From Armatimonadota bacterium (GTDB lineage Bacteria; Sysuimicrobiota; Sysuimicrobiia; Sysuimicrobiales; VGFF01), in NCBI GenBank assembly GCA_016868955.1, contig VGFF01000111.1, forward strand, positions 1 to 6,594: 6,594 bases of DNA, read 5' to 3'. Under the pieces are notes generated by a model that was not told where the DNA came from, made no database searches, and saw nothing but the letters and a program-made list of their open reading frames with translations. Each line of letters starts with the position of its first letter. Within the stretch, counting starts at the first letter, position 1. The translations under genes were made by a program, and so were the position numbers. Of the stretch, positions 4,804 to 6,594 are shown one piece after another.

Positions 4804-6125
4804 GGCGTACCGACCGCCGTCGCCGGCCTGACCGCGACCATGCCACGGCGGCGGACCGCGACGACGAGAACGAGGACCTCGACGGCCTGCGCGCCGATCG
4901 TAGCGACGCTGGCGACGAGGATGCCCGGCAGGGCAAGCGTCGCGCCGGCGGCCATCATCGCGGCGATGGCCGCGAGGTGCGCCGCCATGGCGTTCTGGAC
5001 CACGCGCGACGCCCGGGCGTCGATGAGGATGCCGCGGTACAGATTACGGGCCGCGAGGATCAGCGGATAGATGGCGAGGATGCGCAGCGCCAGGCGGGCC
5101 GCGTCGCGTAGCCGCTCCGGCGTGTGCACGACGTCCTGCAGATACCAGTCCACGGCCGGCGTGTTCGCGATGATCGCGGTCAAGGCGGAGAACGCGAAGC
5201 CCAGCCCGATCACAAATCGGACGACCGTCCGATCGACGACGCCGTCGCGGGCGACGGCGACGACGGACTCCTGGAGCGCCGAGATCCCGGCGCTGAGCAG
5301 CGAATTGAGGCCGAGAGCGACGGGCCAAGCGGCGAGCGATATCTCCGGCGCCGCCGCCCGCGCGATACCGGCGGCCATGACCGGCCGCGACACCATCCGC
5401 ATGAAGTCGGTCGCGGCCAACGGCGCGTAGAAACGCACGATCTGCGCCGTCGTCATCAGGTCGCCCTCATGCTTCGCCGGCAGCGCCGCGATGTCGCGGC
5501 GCGCCCAGCGGCTCGAGATCCAAGCCTCGGCGACGACGCTGACGGACAATGCCAGCCCGCCGAGTTGCGCCCCCGTCAGCATCGGCCACCGCACGCCGGC
5601 CCACAAGACGATCATCATCGCGCCGATGCGCACGATCGTCCCAGCCCAGACGAGCCCGGTCCGCCCGGCGATGATCGTCGGCGCCTGATGAAACCGCCGC
5701 CAGGCGATCGCCGCCGTCCAGGGCAGGACCCAGCCGAGCGCCGCCGCGCCGACGTTGGCGATCTGCGGCGGCGCGCCGAGCAGATCGCCGTAGACGACGC
5801 GCGACAGCGGCGTGAACGCGATCGCCGAGAACAGCAGCGTCAGCGCCGCGCTCATCGCCAGCATGAACCGGCGCATGATCGCGTACGTCTCCCGGTCGCG
5901 GCCGAGCGCGATGGTCGCCGCCAGGATCATGACGATGGGGCTTTCGTAGAGCAGCGCGAGGTCGTAGGTGATGCCGTAGGCCGCCAGGTTGTTCTGCACG
6001 TCCGGCAGCCGGCTGATCGTCGCTTGCACGAGCGGCTGGGCGACGCTCATCATCGCCCAGCTCAGTCCCAACGGTGCCCAGAACTTGAAGAGCGCGCGCG
6101 TCGTCCGCGGCGGGTCAGCCGGCAC
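4800..6125 (-). CDS. MATE-superfamily / ANK-like polytopic membrane transporter
   Basis: 441-residue integral membrane protein with about a dozen hydrophobic segments, for example 86-104, 124-140, 158-178, 186-202, 301-321, 343-360 and 378-426. The halves begin alike: FWAPLGLSWAMMSVAQPLV (15-33) and FYAPLAATDFMRMVSRPVM (232-250), each running into an A..ISR/GIAR end. This shows the internal two-fold repeat typical of MATE/MOP exporters. Remembered resemblance to animal ANKH (progressive ankylosis), PLG near the start, LASYGLAYSL versus LAAYGITYDL, and FWWPLA...ISRP in the second half, makes an ANK-like protein the best fit. ANKH exports pyrophosphate, ATP or citrate; the bacterial substrate is unknown. 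A flippase-like MOP member is the alternative. The GTG start has GGAG 8 nt upstream, 24 bp after the ThDP-enzyme stop, so the two are probably co-transcribed; the end overlaps the RNase H gene. Confidence 0.72.
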   Translation of the reverse strand: MPADPPRTTRALFKFWAPLGLSWAMMSVAQPLVQATISRLPDVQNNLAAYGITYDLALLYESPIVMILAATIALGRDRETYAIMRRFMLAMSAALTLLFSAIAFTPLSRVVYGDLLGAPPQIANVGAAALGWVLPWTAAIAWRRFHQAPTIIAGRTGLVWAGTIVRIGAMMIVLWAGVRWPMLTGAQLGGLALSVSVVAEAWISSRWARRDIAALPAKHEGDLMTTAQIVRFYAPLAATDFMRMVSRPVMAAGIARAAAPEISLAAWPVALGLNSLLSAGISALQESVVAVARDGVVDRTVVRFVIGLGFAFSALTAIIANTPAVDWYLQDVVHTPERLRDAARLALRILAIYPLILAARNLYRGILIDARASRVVQNAMAAHLAAIAAMMAAGATLALPGILVASVATIGAQAVEVLVLVVAVRRRGMVAVRPATAVGTP

Positions 6126-6133
6126 GGCGCGCG

Positions 6134-6137
6134 CTCC
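6134..6137 (-). promoter_or_regulatory. Ribosome-binding site of the transporter gene
   Basis: Minus-strand GGAG lies 8 nt before GTG 6125, in the short gap after the upstream stop. It supports this GTG as the start. Confidence 0.5.
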
Positions 6138-6149
6138 GCCGAGCCTCGA

Positions 6150-6594
6150 TCACAGGTCCCTCTTGCGGATCGCGTCGAAGCGGGTGACCGGCGCGATCGC
6201 CATCTTGTCGATGATCGCGTCGATGACCACGGGGCCGTCGGCGCGCAGCGCGCCGCGCAACGCGTCACGCAGCGCTTCAGGCGTTTCGGCGCGCATGCCT
6301 TGCGCGCCGAACGCGCGCGCGATCGCCGCGTGATCGACGTTCGCGTAGTCGTCGACCTCGGTGATCGCCTCGCCGTGCAGCATCTCTTGCAGCTGGTACT
6401 CGAGCGCCAGCGACTGGTTGTTCAACACGATCGTCACGGACGGAATGCGCAGGCGGACCGACGTCTCCAGCTCGCCGACGTGGTATCCGAAGCCGCCGTC
6501 GCCGGTCACGACGACGACAGGGCGCTCCGGCGCGGCGAGCTTCGCGCCGAGCCCCGCCGGGAACGCCCAGCCCAAAGAGCCGTCGGAGCGGATC
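6150..6594 (-). CDS. Thiamine-diphosphate-dependent enzyme, acetolactate synthase-like, C-terminal part only
   Basis: The last 147 residues of a ThDP enzyme are visible; the N-terminus lies beyond the right edge. The reading frame stays open to the edge and already shows the family block SDGSLGWAFPAGLGAKLA before the TTG at 6575, so that codon is internal, not a start. The cofactor signature is complete: GDGGFGYHVGELET opens the GDG...NN motif and closes with VTIVLNNQSLALE; its Asp and Asn normally ligand the Mg2+ that holds the ThDP diphosphate. The tail contains FGAQGMRAETPEALRDAL and GPVVIDAIID, the usual C-terminal Rossmann-like end, then APVTRFDAIRKRDL. The family includes acetolactate synthase large subunits, glyoxylate carboligase, benzoylformate decarboxylase and others. 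Substrate cannot be decided without the N-terminal Glu and the middle FAD-type domain. No small-subunit ilvH gene follows, so a biosynthetic IlvB is not specifically supported. Confidence 0.88.
   Translation of the reverse strand, partial: IRSDGSLGWAFPAGLGAKLAAPERPVVVVTGDGGFGYHVGELETSVRLRIPSVTIVLNNQSLALEYQLQEMLHGEAITEVDDYANVDHAAIARAFGAQGMRAETPEALRDALRGALRADGPVVIDAIIDKMAIAPVTRFDAIRKRDL

Noticed and set aside
6573..6575. TTG as start of a 141-residue ThDP protein
   Set aside because: Conserved residues (IRSDGS before LGWAFPAG) continue upstream in frame to the edge, so this is the inside of a longer gene.

Overview
The window comes from a GC-rich bacterial chromosome, by eye well above 60% G+C with mostly G/C third codon positions. 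Every gene I can support lies on the minus strand, so transcription runs from the right edge to the left. It looks like core genome: a division and cell-wall (dcw) cluster preceded by the RNase P RNA gene. I see no phage, plasmid, CRISPR, defence or antibiotic-resistance genes. The RNase P RNA is the ancestral type A, not the Bacillus type B. Phylum cannot be fixed from this window. A GC-rich, possibly uncultivated lineage (for example Eremiobacterota-like) is a guess only.

Layout in transcription order. (1) 6594-6150: C-terminal part of a thiamine-diphosphate enzyme of the acetolactate synthase type, cut by the right edge. (2) 6125-4800: a polytopic membrane protein of the MATE/ANK (progressive ankylosis) kind, 24 bp downstream. 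(3) 4803-4219: a compact RNase HI-family protein with an unrecognised C-terminal tail; it overlaps the transporter by GTGA and carries a run of nine G between core and tail. (4) 4196-3841: the RNase P RNA gene rnpB, only 22 bp after the RNase H stop, with its own extended -10 promoter placed exactly for its 5' end. (5) 3840-3617: an intergenic control region with a weak promoter candidate and four 10-bp-phased TGGGN-type repeats, the classic MraZ operator. (6) mraZ (3616-3194). (7) A 212-bp gap holding a near-perfect 26-27 bp inverted repeat around a 92-94 nt loop that contains three 11-bp direct repeats. (8) rsmH (2981-2067), ftsL (2070-1612) and ftsI (1615 to the left edge), joined by two GTGA overlaps.

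The dcw genes act together. MraZ autoregulates the operon, RsmH methylates 16S rRNA, FtsL is a bitopic divisome protein, and FtsI is the septal transpeptidase. mur genes would be expected past the left edge. The upstream trio (ThDP enzyme, transporter, RNase H) is probably one transcription unit, but I see no shared pathway.

The most interesting unexplained item is the inverted repeat between mraZ and rsmH. It could be a small mobile element or a long operon RNA hairpin. Next are the G9 tract in the RNase H gene, the tight rnhA-rnpB junction and the ANK-like transporter. I found no convincing undescribed multi-gene system.
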